Source: Candidatus Firestoneibacteriota bacterium
Lineage (GTDB): Bacteria > Oederibacteriota > D2-FULL-39-29 > CAIOVX01
Direction: 5' to 3'
Assembly (NCBI GenBank): GCA_903894145.1
Contig: CAITPB010000073.1
Location: 1-33,687 of the forward strand
DNA: 33,687 nucleotides
Shown: positions 25,662-32,813 of the stretch, piece after piece
How the letters are laid out: every line of letters starts with the position of its first letter
How positions within the stretch are numbered: the stretch's first letter is position 1
Made by a program: the position numbers and the translations under genes
Notes under the pieces: model-generated
Seen by the model: the letters and a program-made list of their open reading frames with translations, nothing else
The model's database searches: none
What the model was told of the DNA's origin: nothing

Positions 25662-26506
25662 TATTCTACGCCTCCCTTGCCCGGTTTCTTTTTAAGGCTA
25701 GTCTTATCCTCTTGGAATTTTTCTATTACAGTTTCCATCTCTTCATCTATGTCGGCGGGAATTTCTTTTGCTTCCGCAGCCGCGTCTGCCGCGGCTTTCT
25801 CGGCCAGAAGCGCTTCTTCGGCCACGCCTCTCTTGCCTTCAAGTACAGATTCGGAGATGAGGTAGGTTACAAGTTTGATAGCGCGTATGGCGTCATCGTT
25901 GCCCGGAATAACATAGTCAACTTCATCCGGATCGGAATTGGTGTCTGCGATGCCGATTACGGGTATCTCAAGCCTCTTCGACTCAAGGATTGCCGTGTGT
26001 TCTTTCTTGGTGTCGACCACATAGACCGCTGCAGGCAGCCTGTCCATGTTGCGTATACCGCCGAGCACCTTGGAAAGTTTCGCCATCTCTTTCTCAAAAC
26101 CAAGCACTTCTTTTTTGGTGAATTTGGAGAAAGTGTCGTTCGCCTTCATCTTTTCAAGATCTTCAAGCCTCTTGATGCTCTTCTTGATGGTTTTGAAATT
26201 TGTGAGCATTCCGCCGAGCCACCTGTAAGAGACATAGAACATCCCCGCTCTCTTGGCTTCCTCGGTGATTATCTCCTGGGCCTGGCTCTTAGTGCCGACG
26301 AAAAGGACATAGCCTCCCTTTGCCGCGGCGTCCTTAACGAAATCGCAGGCTTCCTTGAGCTTCTTCACGGTCTTCTGGAGGTCGATAATATAAATACCGT
26401 TCCTCTTACCGTAAATGAATTTTGCCATTTTGGGATTCCAGCGTTTGGTCTGGTGTCCGAAGTGAACACCAGCTTCGAGCAATTGCTTGATTGAAATGAC
26501 CGGCAT
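25661..26506 (-). CDS. rpsB: 30S ribosomal protein S2
   Basis: The start is ATG 26506 ([27 protein letters not shown]), with AAGGAGG eight bases upstream. A longer frame reaching 26593 is not protein-like. The 281-residue product has the S2 core ([71 protein letters not shown]). An acidic and Ala-rich C-terminal extension of about 60 residues (after SVLEGKRG) ends with a basic KKKPGKGG tail. The extension is longer than in E. coli but such tails are common. It opens the nine-gene run that ends with ispG. Confidence 0.97.
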   Translation of the reverse strand: MPVISIKQLLEAGVHFGHQTKRWNPKMAKFIYGKRNGIYIIDLQKTVKKLKEACDFVKDAAAKGGYVLFVGTKSQAQEIITEEAKRAGMFYVSYRWLGGMLTNFKTIKKSIKRLEDLEKMKANDTFSKFTKKEVLGFEKEMAKLSKVLGGIRNMDRLPAAVYVVDTKKEHTAILESKRLEIPVIGIADTNSDPDEVDYVIPGNDDAIRAIKLVTYLISESVLEGKRGVAEEALLAEKAAADAAAEAKEIPADIDEEMETVIEKFQEDKTSLKKKPGKGGVE

Positions 26507-26655
26507 ACAAAAAACCTCCTTAAGGTTTTTACCTCCGCTCATTCGGCCCGCATTCCCGGGCGCCGGTTGGCTCCGCGGGACCTGTGCGTGCATTTATGAA
26601 GAGCGTGTGAATTCCCGGTCGAATTACCGGGTCTGCGCCTTGGCGGCGCGATAGT
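26507..26655 (-). promoter_or_regulatory. Structured 5' leader of rpsB with three hairpins
   Basis: Between the predicted start (about 26655) and the ATG lie about 149 bases. Three hairpins are visible: GCGCC/GGCGC (26635-26649), CCCGGT/ACCGGG (26614-26631) and CCCGC/GCGGG (26547-26579), the last with a GC-rich internal loop. S2 leaders in several bacteria are autogenously regulated; no match to a specific known motif was established here. Confidence 0.5.
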
Positions 26656-26661
26656 ATATAA

Positions 26662-26690
26662 ATAATATAGGAATTAAAGGCAAATTTCAA
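26662..26690 (-). promoter_or_regulatory. Promoter of the rpsB operon
   Basis: The -35 TTGAAA (26690-26685) and -10 TATTAT (26667-26662) are 17 bases apart, each with one mismatch to consensus. Confidence 0.75.
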
Positions 26691-26709
26691 GATATTTGTG
26701 CGGGATAAA

Positions 26710-26730
26710 CGAAAAAGCCCTGCTTTCTCG
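26710..26730 (-). terminator. Probable terminator of the transketolase/hydrolase operon
   Basis: The minus strand forms CGAGAAAGC/GCTTTTTCG (one G-U pair) around a 3-base loop, about 18 bases after the stop codon at 26748. The T-rich 3' arm and the following TTTA serve as a weak U tract. Confidence 0.6.
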
Positions 26731-26747
26731 TGCGTTTTTAACCTTTT

Positions 26748-27965
26748 TCAGGATTTTTTCCACTTTTTGAACTCTTGAATGATGCGGTTGACCAGTTTAA
26801 AAGTCTCGTATTGCATAAGTTGTGATGTATCCGCTTCATAGCCGCCGTTCACAAAAGCGTTTGCGTGCGGCATATAGCTCAGGTAACCGGTTGAATTATA
26901 TAGAATGTATGTTTTTTTAAATGGCGAATTCCATTTTATCTCAAGTCCTGGCTCCGCCAGCAGCTCTCCCGGAACGCCTGCAAAGCAAACATCTCCAATC
27001 CGGAGGAAGACAACTTCCGCGGTCTCAGTCTTCTTTTTCTCAAAAAGCGGCATGATATGTTTTTTATTCCCCGCGTTAATGGCCATGGGGACTTTTATGG
27101 ACCTGGTTTCCACTTCGGGGCTTTTTATCCTGCAGCCCGCTGCCTTCAGCACCCGCGAAAAGCTGCCTGAAACTTTCAAACCCAGTCGCCGTCCGAGGCT
27201 CTCCATCTTTTTGAAACCGCCTTCACAATCATACGGATGCAGGTCCCCGCAAGCGCCGGTGGTAAAAACGCAAAAGCCGCCGAGTTTTCGTTCCACGGTT
27301 CTTCTTAACGCTCCGGGATAATCAGAGGTGATTTTTAGCGACTTGCCTCCGCGCCTCTGGGACGCGAGCGGATGAGCGGAGTAATTAACTATATTGGCTA
27401 AGTCCTTTTTCGTCCTTCTGCTGACGAAAAACAGCATTCCAAGTTCAGGGTCGGTCACGCCGTCGGCAACGGGTTTTAAATGTTTTTCTTCAGGCAGATA
27501 AGCAAACCTGCTGCCGGCAAGTAAAACCCTCCTGTTAATATTCTCATAAGCATTTACCGAATGACGGTAGACGTCCACGGGTTCCATCCCTAAAAAAACT
27601 CCTTCTAAGGCTTCGAGCGTCCTTTCAATAAGCCATTCAGAGTACTTTTCATCTCTTAAAGATTCTTTAGACGCCGAGCGCGAGTGCGGTCCGGAATGAG
27701 TATGCGTGCAGGCAACAATAATACTTCCGGATTTTATCCCCGTCTTCGCAGCGGCCCGTTTCCGAAGCTCAAGAATGAGAGGCCTGTCCATTCCGATAAG
27801 GTCATAACTGAGCAGCAGGGCTTTCCTTCTTCCGTCATTAAAGGCTAGGCCTGAAAGCAGCAGGTCATCATACACTCCGTTAGAAACATTGTCCGGCCCG
27901 TATCCCCCGAGCAGGGCGCCGACCACCGGCGTTATTTTGTTCCTGAAAGTTTTTATTCTCAGCAT
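26748..27965 (-). CDS. Ceramidase-like (neutral/alkaline ceramidase superfamily) hydrolase without a signal peptide
   Basis: A 405-residue protein resembling the N-terminal catalytic domain of neutral/alkaline ceramidases. The metal-site motif ACTHTHSGPH (His88, His90), NYSAHPLAS and TTGACGDLHPYD are visible, as is the C-terminal FAGVPGELLAEPG. In true neutral ceramidases the catalytic Ser sits in a GDVSP-type motif; here the corresponding position reads GDLHP, so a ceramide-cleaving function is doubtful. There is no signal peptide. Its start overlaps the transketolase C-subunit by seven bases, which suggests a metabolic role linked to that pair, perhaps on a sugar-derived substrate (inference). 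It is the last gene of its operon. Confidence 0.7.
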   Translation of the reverse strand: MLRIKTFRNKITPVVGALLGGYGPDNVSNGVYDDLLLSGLAFNDGRRKALLLSYDLIGMDRPLILELRKRAAAKTGIKSGSIIVACTHTHSGPHSRSASKESLRDEKYSEWLIERTLEALEGVFLGMEPVDVYRHSVNAYENINRRVLLAGSRFAYLPEEKHLKPVADGVTDPELGMLFFVSRRTKKDLANIVNYSAHPLASQRRGGKSLKITSDYPGALRRTVERKLGGFCVFTTGACGDLHPYDCEGGFKKMESLGRRLGLKVSGSFSRVLKAAGCRIKSPEVETRSIKVPMAINAGNKKHIMPLFEKKKTETAEVVFLRIGDVCFAGVPGELLAEPGLEIKWNSPFKKTYILYNSTGYLSYMPHANAFVNGGYEADTSQLMQYETFKLVNRIIQEFKKWKKS

Positions 27966-28903
27966 GTTTTCTTCCTTTTTACGGCGGAGGCCCCGGCTCT
28001 CGCGATATCGACATCTTTTAATCCATACTTTGAGAGCAGTTCTTCAGGCTCGCCTGACTCTCCGAAAGAATCGTTAACCGCGACAAATTCCACCGGAACA
28101 GGGAATGAAGCTAAAAGAGCTTCCGCGACAGCCGATCCCAGCCCGCCGTTTCTCTGGTGCTCCTCGGCAGTAACTATACATCCGCACTTTTTTGCCGCGT
28201 CCACAACAGCTTGCTTATCCAGCGGTTTTATCGTAGCCATATTGATTACCGCCGCATCCACTCCCGCCTTTTCAAGCAATACAGCCGCACGCAGCGCTTC
28301 CGGAACCATTATTCCGCAGGCAATTATCGCAAGGTCTTTTCCTTCTCGAAGAGTCACTGCTTTCCCGATGGCGAAAGGGGTTTCTTCTTTTGTTATGACT
28401 TCCGAGGCCGTTCTTGCCGTCCTGATATAAACCGGGCCTATGTATTCCGCGGCAGCCCGGACAGCCTTCTTCACCTCAAGCGCGTCTGCCGGGCAGATGA
28501 CCGTCATGTTCGGGAGCGCTCTCATAATTGCAATATCTTCGAGGCACTGAGCCGTTGCCCCGTCCGAACCCGCGGAGATACCTGCATGCGAACCCACAAG
28601 TTTTACGTTGGCCTTGTTGTAGCAAACAGTTATCCGTATCTGATCATACGCGCGGTTCGTCAGGAAGACAGCGAAAGAACAGGCAAAAGGAATAAAACCT
28701 TCCCTGCTCATTCCCGCGGCGGTTCCAATCATATCCTGCTCGGAGATGCCGAGGTTGAAAAATCTGAGAGGAAATTCCTTTTTGAATCCGGCAGCCTTAG
28801 TAGAATCCTCCAGGTCTCCCGAAAGGACCACTACACGGCTTTCTCTTTTCCCGAGCTCAGCCAGTTCTTCTCCGAATCCGTCCCGGATGGCTTTTAATTC
28901 CAT
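27959..28903 (-). CDS. Transketolase, C-terminal subunit (pyrimidine-binding and C domains)
   Basis: The 314-residue partner of the N-subunit encoded just upstream. It carries the Pyr domain (VVLSGDLEDST, FNLGISEQDMIGTAAGMS with the catalytic Glu of the family) and the C-terminal domain (PVYIRTARTA, ITAEEHQRNGGLGSAVAE). Split transketolases made of two polypeptides of about 300 residues occur in many archaea and bacteria. The gene overlaps the N-subunit by ten bases and the downstream hydrolase by seven. Whether the substrate is a pentose-pathway sugar or another ketose cannot be told. It could also be the C part of a DXP-synthase-like enzyme, but the short two-gene form favours transketolase. 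Confidence 0.92.
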   Translation of the reverse strand: MELKAIRDGFGEELAELGKRESRVVVLSGDLEDSTKAAGFKKEFPLRFFNLGISEQDMIGTAAGMSREGFIPFACSFAVFLTNRAYDQIRITVCYNKANVKLVGSHAGISAGSDGATAQCLEDIAIMRALPNMTVICPADALEVKKAVRAAAEYIGPVYIRTARTASEVITKEETPFAIGKAVTLREGKDLAIIACGIMVPEALRAAVLLEKAGVDAAVINMATIKPLDKQAVVDAAKKCGCIVTAEEHQRNGGLGSAVAEALLASFPVPVEFVAVNDSFGESGEPEELLSKYGLKDVDIARAGASAVKRKKTC

Positions 28904-29724
28904 TTTTCAAGCTCCAGAAGCGCAGCCGCCAGATCCTTATCGTTTGGGGCCTTGCCGTGCCAGTGAGGGTTAAGCTCCATGAACGAGACGCCCTTCCCTT
29001 TGATGGTATTTGCCTTGATAAAATACGGCATGCCCGGCTCTTTCCCGAAGCCGCGAAGCGCCCCGAGTATCTGAACCATATCATGGCCGTCTATTTCTTC
29101 AACCTTCCAGCCAAACTGCCTAAGTTTTCCCGCCACAGACTCAATATTTTTTATCTCCGCGACAAGGCCGTTCTGCTGGACTTTGTTAGCGTCCAGGATA
29201 ACGCAGAGATTATCCAGCTCGTGATGCGCCGAGGTAAGAAAGGCCTCCCAGACCTGTCCCTCCTGCATCTCGCCGTCGCCCAGCATGCAGTAAATCATGT
29301 GTTTTTCTCCCTTTAGTTTCGCGGCCAGCGCCATTCCGTTCGCGAAGGAAAGTCCCTGTCCAAGACTGCCCGTGGAAAGTTCGACGCCGGGAACAGCTGC
29401 GTGAACGTGCCCCTGGAGCAGAGCCCCGAGCTTCCTGAACCTGTCAAGTTCGGCTTTCGGAAAGAATCCCTTTTCTGCCAGCACGGTATACAGTGCCGGG
29501 CTTGCATGGCCTTTGGACATGATAAACCTGTCGCGGGCAGGACTTTGCGGCTGGCCAGGAAAAACTTTGATTTTCGAGAAATATAGCGCTGTGAGAAGAT
29601 CAATGCAGGAAAGAGAGCCGCCGGGATGCCCCGCGCCGGCCTTGTTTATCATCTTCAATATCTCTATCCGGAACTTTCCGGCTTTCCGTTCCAGTTCCTT
29701 TATGTCTTTTTTATCCGGCTGCAT
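28894..29724 (-). CDS. Transketolase, N-terminal (thiamine diphosphate-binding) subunit
   Basis: The 276-residue subunit binds the diphosphate of ThDP. It has GHPGGSLSCID, the ThDP motif GDGEMQEGQVWEA...DANKVQ, SKGHASPALY and LSTGSLGQGLS. The start is ATG 29724 (MQPDKKD), with AGGA five bases upstream; a longer frame to 29775 overlaps the promoter and is probably not translated. The -10 of the promoter lies only ten bases upstream of the ATG, so the message is nearly leaderless. Confidence 0.93.
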   Translation of the reverse strand: MQPDKKDIKELERKAGKFRIEILKMINKAGAGHPGGSLSCIDLLTALYFSKIKVFPGQPQSPARDRFIMSKGHASPALYTVLAEKGFFPKAELDRFRKLGALLQGHVHAAVPGVELSTGSLGQGLSFANGMALAAKLKGEKHMIYCMLGDGEMQEGQVWEAFLTSAHHELDNLCVILDANKVQQNGLVAEIKNIESVAGKLRQFGWKVEEIDGHDMVQILGALRGFGKEPGMPYFIKANTIKGKGVSFMELNPHWHGKAPNDKDLAAALLELEKWN

Positions 29725-29733
29725 GCTTGTCCT

Positions 29734-29762
29734 ATTATACAACACTTTCTCCGCCCTTTCAA
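29734..29762 (-). promoter_or_regulatory. Promoter of the transketolase operon
   Basis: The -35 TTGAAA (29762-29757) and -10 TATAAT (29739-29734) are separated by 17 bases. The predicted start falls two to four bases before the ATG at 29724. Confidence 0.8.
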
Positions 29763-29768
29763 AACAAG

Positions 29769-29797
29769 TTGACAAATCCGCGCGGCTGGCATAAAAT
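29769..29797 (+). promoter_or_regulatory. Promoter of the GGDEF gene
   Basis: The -35 TTGACA (29769-29774) is perfect and lies 17 bases from TAAAAT (29792-29797). It is back to back with the transketolase promoter, with only six bases between the two -35 boxes, so one bound factor could affect both. Confidence 0.85.
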
Positions 29798-29822
29798 TAA
29801 ATTGAATTAACGGAGGGAACTT

Positions 29823-30752
29823 ATGGTTGAGACTGCCAAGAATGATTCCTTTGATGAAATGCAAAAACCGGGAGCAGATTTCTCCGCCTCATCGGCTTTC
29901 AGGAGCCAGGCCTTCAAGTACCTCTCGGAAAAATCTAAAACTTTCGGGTTTGTCTCAGGTATTCTCTCTCTCTCCGCCGTGGCTTTTCTTGATTACACAA
30001 CCGGGAATGAGATTGTGATGGTCCTTCTTTATCTTATCCCTATCATAATGACTTCGTGGCTTTTAAGCAGGCGGGCAGCTATGATTTTCCCGGTTTTGTG
30101 CGGCCTCTCCCTGATCAGCATAGACTTGCTCAACGGCCATGTTTACAAAAACAACCTGGTGCTAATCTGGAACGCAGCCACAATCCTCGCCACATTCCTG
30201 ATAATTACCATTGTATTCCAGGCTTTAAAGCAGGCTTATCTGGACGAAAGAAAACTTGCGCGCCACGATATCATGACCGGCATCCCGAACAGGAAAATGT
30301 TCTATGAGGAACTCGACAAAGAAGCCTACAGGACCGGCAGGTACGGCAGGCCTTTCACCGTAGCGTATATAGATATGGATAATTTCAAACACATAAATGA
30401 TTCGCTCGGACACGACAGCGGGGATGAACTTCTCAGGTTCGTTGCGAATTCCATCCGGCGGAATATCCGCATTTCAGATGTCGTTGCGCGTATGGGAGGG
30501 GATGAATTTATTCTGCTTTTGCCGGAGACCAACCAGGAGCGGGCCAGGCTGGTAATCTCCAAACTGCTGAGGCACCTAAACTCCTCCATTAACAAAGAGA
30601 TTTGGCCTGTTTCTTTCAGCATAGGCGTCTTAAGCTGTGAATCCGGGTCTTGTAACGCCAGGGAAATGATCAAGAAAGCTGATGAACTTATGTATGAAGT
30701 AAAAAGGGCCGGCAAGAACAGCGCGAAATTCGGAAAGTTCGGAAAATACTGA
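29823..30752 (+). CDS. Membrane-bound GGDEF diguanylate cyclase
   Basis: A 309-residue protein with four predicted membrane segments (about 42-60, 64-83, 85-105 and 111-133) followed by a GGDEF domain (about 143-305). The catalytic motif GGDEF is intact at 225-229, with the upstream IDMDNFKHINDSLGHDSGDEL block. The inhibitory I-site RISD (216-219) lies five residues before it, so product feedback is expected. No EAL domain is present. The N-terminal membrane module is not one I can name; it resembles MASE-type sensors only in topology. GGAGGG lies five bases before the ATG. It is alone on the plus strand and divergent from transketolase. Confidence 0.93.
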   Translation: MVETAKNDSFDEMQKPGADFSASSAFRSQAFKYLSEKSKTFGFVSGILSLSAVAFLDYTTGNEIVMVLLYLIPIIMTSWLLSRRAAMIFPVLCGLSLISIDLLNGHVYKNNLVLIWNAATILATFLIITIVFQALKQAYLDERKLARHDIMTGIPNRKMFYEELDKEAYRTGRYGRPFTVAYIDMDNFKHINDSLGHDSGDELLRFVANSIRRNIRISDVVARMGGDEFILLLPETNQERARLVISKLLRHLNSSINKEIWPVSFSIGVLSCESGSCNAREMIKKADELMYEVKRAGKNSAKFGKFGKY

Positions 30753-30780
30753 CACTCTTTGCAGGGACTTACGGTTAAAC

Positions 30781-32712
30781 TTAAGGATTCAGGTTTTCCA
30801 GTTCGTGCGACAGGTTCAGCCACTCTTCCTGCAGTTTCTTGGCCTTCTCCTCATCAAGTTTAAGCTGTTTTACCTGCTCCGGATGGCCGGGGTCTTTGTA
30901 GAACTCCGGGCTCTCCATCTCCTTTATCATCTCAGCGTTCTTTGCGTGAAGCGCGGTCATCTCCAGGTTTATCTCTTCTATCCTTGCGGCAAGTTCCTTT
31001 TTCTTGTGCGCGACCATGGACGGATTGACCCTTTTTTTCTTTTCCCGGGACTCGGTCTTTACAGCAGGCTTTTCTTTCGGGGCAGTTGTTCTTTCTTTTA
31101 AGGGAAGCCCGACAGTCTCCCCCATAAGCTTCTTTTTCTCTACATAATAATCATATCCGCCCGCGAAGGGAATAAGACGGCCGCTATTTACTTCCACTAT
31201 TTTGTTGGAAATTGAGCGTATAAAATGCACGTCATGGCTGATGAAACAGATAGTGCCGGTGTAATCATTGAGGGCCTTTATCAGGATGTCCCTTGACGGG
31301 ATATCCAAATGGTTTGTCGGCTCGTCCATCAGTATGAAGTTCGGGGGGTTTATCAGCACTTTGGCAAGGACCAACCGGCTCTTTTCTCCTCCGCTTAAAA
31401 CTTTCACTTCTTTAAAAACATCATCGCCGCGGAACATAAACATGCCTAGCATTTTCCGAAGCGACAGTTCCGCCGCCATGGGCGCCGCAGAATCGAGTTC
31501 CTGAAGCACCGTATTGTCAGGATTAAGAACATCAAGCCGGTACTGCGGGTAGTAAACCGCGTTGACGTTGAAACCCAGCCGCCGTTTTCCGCTCTCGAAC
31601 GGCAAAACCCCTGCCATTATCTTAAGCAGCGTGGATTTGCCTGCGCCGTTAACACCGACAAGCGCTATCCGGTCTCCCCTCTCAATGGAAAGGTCAACCC
31701 CGGAGTAGATACTTGTGCTGCCGTAGGATTTATGGAGGTTCTCCAGCGCTATTACTTCCCGCCCGCTCTTTACGGGTTGGGGAAAAGAGAAATTGAGAGT
31801 CTTTTTTTCTTTCTCGACCACTATTTCTTCCATCTTGTCGAGGTGTTTTATTTTGCTCTGCACGGATTTTGCTTTTGAAGCGGTCGCGCGAAACCTGTTA
31901 ATGAACTCCTGCAGGCGTTCCTTCTCTTTCTGCTGCTGTCCGGATTGCTTCTCCAGAATATCGCGCTTCTTCTGTTTCTCCTCCAGGAAGAAGTTGTAAT
32001 TCCCCTTGTAACTGACCAGCTTGCCGCTGTCTATCTCAAGTATGCGCGTGGATACGTTGTCGACGAAGTCCCTGTCGTGCGAAGTGAATATCAGGATTCC
32101 CTTGTAGGACAATATGAAGTTCTGCATCCAGAGCAGAGAGTAAAGGTCCAGGTGGTTAGTGGGCTCGTCAAGGAGCATTATGTCCGGCGGGTTTACAAGC
32201 AGCCTGGCGAGAGCTATTCTCATTAACCAGCCGCCGCTGAACTCTTCCGTATTGCGGTTGAAGTCCTTCTCCTTGAAACCCAGCCCGTAAAGCACGCGTT
32301 TGGCCTTGTACTCTACATTATAACCGTCAAGCGCTTCGAACCTGTGGCTCAACTCGCTGTATTCATCGTAATATTTTGCCGCGTCATCCCCGCCCATCTT
32401 ATGCTCAAGCTCCCTCATCTTCGCTTCAATCGAACGTATTTCTTCGCTTGAACCCGCGACTTCCTCTATTACGGTCTTGCCGCGGATGGAATCTATCTCT
32501 TGCGGAAGAAAACCTATCTTTGCTCCGGTTTCAACGACGCGCTCGCCGGAATCGCAGTGCTCCTCTCCCGTTATTATCTTAAAAAAAGTGGTTTTACCGG
32601 AACCGTTCGGGCCGACCAGAGAAACGCGCTCACCGTCGTTGAAATAGGCTTCCGCCTCCTCAAGTATCACCCTTTCTCCGAAGTTTTTCGTAAGTTTCGT
32701 AATCTGAAGCAT
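30781..32712 (-). CDS. ABC-F family ATPase (ribosome-associated translation factor type)
   Basis: A 643-residue soluble protein with two ATP-binding cassettes and no membrane segments. Domain 1 has Walker A GPNGSGKTT (about 34-42), signature FSGGWLMRIALAR and Walker B MLLDEPTNHLD. Domain 2 has GVNGAGKST, LSGGEKSRLVLAK and ILMDEPTNHLD. The linker (about 245-325) is a basic coiled-coil rich in Lys/Glu/Gln (RDILEKQSGQQQKEKERLQ), corresponding to the P-site tRNA interaction arm. A Uup-like C-terminal coiled coil follows (about 560-640). It could be a Uup, YheS or EttA homologue; the C-terminal coiled coil favours the Uup/YheS side. The function is inferred from family only. GGGAG precedes the ATG. 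Confidence 0.93.
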   Translation of the reverse strand: MLQITKLTKNFGERVILEEAEAYFNDGERVSLVGPNGSGKTTFFKIITGEEHCDSGERVVETGAKIGFLPQEIDSIRGKTVIEEVAGSSEEIRSIEAKMRELEHKMGGDDAAKYYDEYSELSHRFEALDGYNVEYKAKRVLYGLGFKEKDFNRNTEEFSGGWLMRIALARLLVNPPDIMLLDEPTNHLDLYSLLWMQNFILSYKGILIFTSHDRDFVDNVSTRILEIDSGKLVSYKGNYNFFLEEKQKKRDILEKQSGQQQKEKERLQEFINRFRATASKAKSVQSKIKHLDKMEEIVVEKEKKTLNFSFPQPVKSGREVIALENLHKSYGSTSIYSGVDLSIERGDRIALVGVNGAGKSTLLKIMAGVLPFESGKRRLGFNVNAVYYPQYRLDVLNPDNTVLQELDSAAPMAAELSLRKMLGMFMFRGDDVFKEVKVLSGGEKSRLVLAKVLINPPNFILMDEPTNHLDIPSRDILIKALNDYTGTICFISHDVHFIRSISNKIVEVNSGRLIPFAGGYDYYVEKKKLMGETVGLPLKERTTAPKEKPAVKTESREKKKRVNPSMVAHKKKELAARIEEINLEMTALHAKNAEMIKEMESPEFYKDPGHPEQVKQLKLDEEKAKKLQEEWLNLSHELENLNP

Positions 32713-32732
32713 TTTTCTCCCATGAAAACACA

Positions 32733-32775
32733 GGGGACAATCCGGCCCGGATACTACAGGGCAAGGACAGTCCCC
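32733..32775. repeat. Near-perfect palindromic hairpin between argJ and the ABC-F gene
   Basis: GGGGAC (32733-32738) pairs with GTCCCC (32770-32775), TCC (32741-32743) with GGA (32765-32767), and GCCC (32745-32748) with GGGC (32759-32762), around a ten-base loop with small symmetric internal bulges. The same stem forms on either strand. It looks like a REP-type palindrome rather than a terminator, since no strong U run follows on either strand. Confidence 0.55.
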
Positions 32776-32778
32776 GGC

Positions 32779-32797
32779 AAAAGCGGCCTGACGCCGC
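32779..32797 (-). terminator. Possible weak terminator of argJ
   Basis: A 5-bp stem GCGGC/GCCGC with loop GTCAG and TTTT after it lies 17 bases past the argJ stop. Its U tract is short, so it is a weak candidate. Confidence 0.35.
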
Positions 32798-32813
32798 GAA
32801 TATTTACTACTGA

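Noticed and set aside
25712-26494. A 260-codon frame on the plus strand, opposite rpsB
   Set aside because: It lies fully inside the conserved S2 gene and has no family resemblance.
30753-30780. Bidirectional terminator between the GGDEF gene and the ABC-F gene
   Set aside because: The 28-base spacer shows no stable stem or U run, so no terminator is claimed.
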